16,070 bases of DNA, from the NCBI GenBank assembly GCA_018896395.1, contig JAHIMN010000095.1, forward strand, positions 1 through 16,070, in the 5' to 3' direction. Shown here one piece after another: positions 14,985-16,070 of this stretch; the stretch's first letter is position 1, and the number at the start of each line of letters is the position of its first letter. A program made the position numbers and the translations under genes. The notes under the pieces were generated by a model. It saw nothing but the letters and a program-made list of their open reading frames with translations, had not been told where the DNA came from and did not search any database. The stretch is from Verrucomicrobiota bacterium. Lineage in GTDB: Bacteria; Verrucomicrobiota; Kiritimatiellia; JAAZAB01.

Positions 14985-15746
14985 GACGTCGAACTGCTGG
15001 CCTGTCACGGCATTCTGGCTTGCTTCGGCCGCGCCGACCAGGCATTCTTCGGCGTGACCGTCACGAACGGCGCCGGAACGCCGCGGGACGGCATTTACGC
15101 CGGGCTGACGGAAGCCGAAATGATCGGTGTTCGCCGCAAGGAGCAGAAGAAGGCCGCCATCATCGGCGAGTATGCGGGCGTGGCGCTCCTGGACTACCCC
15201 AGCGCGACCGTCAAGGACATGGGATGCCGCGAACCAACGGAGGACATGAAGACACTCTTTATCCGTGCCCGACCGCGCATCGTGTACACGCATAACCCGG
15301 CCGATCGGCACGATACACACGTCGCGGTCATGCTCCGGGTGGTTGCGGCCCTGCGTGAACTGCCCGAAGAGGCCCGCCCCGCAGCGCTCTACGGCATGGA
15401 GGTCTGGCGCGATCTGGACTGGCTGGTCGAGGACGACAAGGTCTGTCACGATGTGTCCGGCCATGACAACCTGGCCTCCGCGCTCGTTGAGGTCTTTGAT
15501 TCCCAGAACTGCGGGCGCAAACGCTATGATCTGGCTGCCATGGCCCGAAGACGTGCGCACGCCGTCTACGCCAGATCTCATTCCCAGAATGACACCTGGA
15601 CGCACGTCGCCTTCGGCATGGACATGACGCCGCTTCTCCGGGACCCGGCGCTCTCCGTCATGGACTACACGTTGCACCGCGTCGAGCGGTTCCGAGACGA
15701 TATTGCACAACGCATCGAACGACTGTCGCCAGGAGGGCGCCCATGA
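14985..15746 (+). pseudogene. PIG-L/LmbE-family deacetylase lacking its N-terminal metal motif
   Basis: Homology begins abruptly at DVELLACHGILACFG (14985), which is the second half of the family motif AHPDDVEL. It continues through FFGVTVTNGAGTPRDG, the MIGVRRKEQKKAA helix, and YTHNPADRHDTHVAV, the second zinc motif (H-x-x-D-x-H-x-x-H type), to the stop TGA at 15746. The AHPD residues that carry the first zinc ligand and the catalytic Asp are missing, as are the strand before them and a start codon: the first candidates are a GTG at 15054 or an ATG at 15120, both deep in the domain. Family members remove acetyl groups from N-acetylglucosaminyl compounds and related metabolites. As written the product should be inactive. 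The stop overlaps the next start (ATGA), so the pair was an operon. If the junction is an assembly error, the real gene is probably intact. Confidence 0.85.
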
Positions 15747-16070
15747 TGAACCGACGCGAGAGGCTGATGGCCACGATCCGCGGCGAGGCGGTCGACCGTC
15801 CGGCGGTCTCCTTCTACGAACTCAACGGCATTGACCAGATGCCGGAAAGCGCGGATCCGTTTCACGTCTATACTCACCCGTCCTGGCGGCCCCTGATCGA
15901 GCTCGCCCGGGAGAAAACCGATATCATCCTGATTCGGCCCGTTCCGTTCGTCGGCGCGGACGACGGGTCACGCGAAGCGCCGGAGCGCGGCGACGCCGAT
16001 CTCGTATGGAATCCACGGGTCGGTTCGGAGGGCACCGCGCAACAAACGGAAACGCACTACGAGAACGGCA
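15743..16070 (+). CDS. Uroporphyrinogen-decarboxylase-like (URO-D/MtaA family) protein, N-terminal part
   Basis: The first 109 residues of a protein cut by the right edge. It opens MMNRRERLMATIRGEAVDRP, the classic N-terminus of URO-D-superfamily proteins (N-R-E-R-x-x-x-x-x-x-G-x-x-x-D-R-P-P/A), followed by the first barrel strand AVSFYELNG. In heterotrophic PVC bacteria such genes are often multicopy methyltransferase-like paralogues (MtaA/CmuA type) and not heme-pathway enzymes; the highly divergent region after the first strand favours that here, but the active-site residues are outside the window. AGGAGG at 15731-15736 lies 6 bases before the ATG at 15743. Its start overlaps the PIG-L stop by 4 bases, so the two are translationally coupled. 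Confidence 0.82.
   Translation, partial: MMNRRERLMATIRGEAVDRPAVSFYELNGIDQMPESADPFHVYTHPSWRPLIELAREKTDIILIRPVPFVGADDGSREAPERGDADLVWNPRVGSEGTAQQTETHYENG

Noticed and set aside
14557..15057. Intact gene starting at TTG 14557 for E1 beta
   Set aside because: The start lies in AraC sequence and both ends of the E1-beta domain are missing; the last 25 codons are out-of-frame PIG-L sequence.

Overview
The window looks like a chromosomal or metagenomic contig piece from a GC-rich, Gram-negative environmental bacterium. The gene mix fits the PVC group (Verrucomicrobiota, Kiritimatiellota, Lentisphaerota or Planctomycetota): a DUF608/GH116 glycosidase, a huge BNR-propeller protein with FG-GAP repeats, a DUF5684-type membrane protein, and PIG-L and uroporphyrinogen-decarboxylase-like genes side by side. 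This placement is an inference from gene content; no rRNA or other phylogenetic marker is present.

Layout. Every gene from 1 to 14159 is on the minus strand. In transcription order from the right these are: a small DUF5684-like membrane protein with its own strong promoter and terminator; then a sugar-importer cluster of ATPase, permease and periplasmic binding protein (RbsA/RbsC/RbsB type), followed by a secreted GH116 glycosidase of 1340 residues; then a secreted BNR/FG-GAP protein of about 1200 residues behind its own candidate promoter; then a GT-C-type membrane glycosyltransferase; and finally the N-terminus of DNA polymerase IV (dinB), cut by the window edge. From about 14580 the coding strand switches to plus, with a PIG-L deacetylase gene overlapping a URO-D-family gene that runs off the right edge.

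How the genes work together. The importer and glycosidase form a compact co-directional block. They suggest that a beta-linked glycoside or oligosaccharide is cleaved in the periplasm or outside the cell, and that the released monosaccharide is bound and imported by the ABC system. No sugar kinase, isomerase or regulator is present, so the sugar cannot be named. The BNR/FG-GAP protein is exported and may be an adhesin, binding protein or glycan-active protein. The GT-C protein and dinB have no evident link to sugar uptake.

Two things stand out. First, the GH116 protein carries a family-unlike insert in which one complete carbohydrate-binding-like module sits inside a second, split copy of the same module. 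Second, 14424-15000 joins three broken genes end to end: the tail of an AraC regulator, an internal piece of a pyruvate-dehydrogenase E1-beta gene, and a PIG-L gene missing exactly its N-terminal metal-binding motif. That is either a genomic scar or an assembly chimera. No tRNA, rRNA, CRISPR array or intact mobile element was seen.
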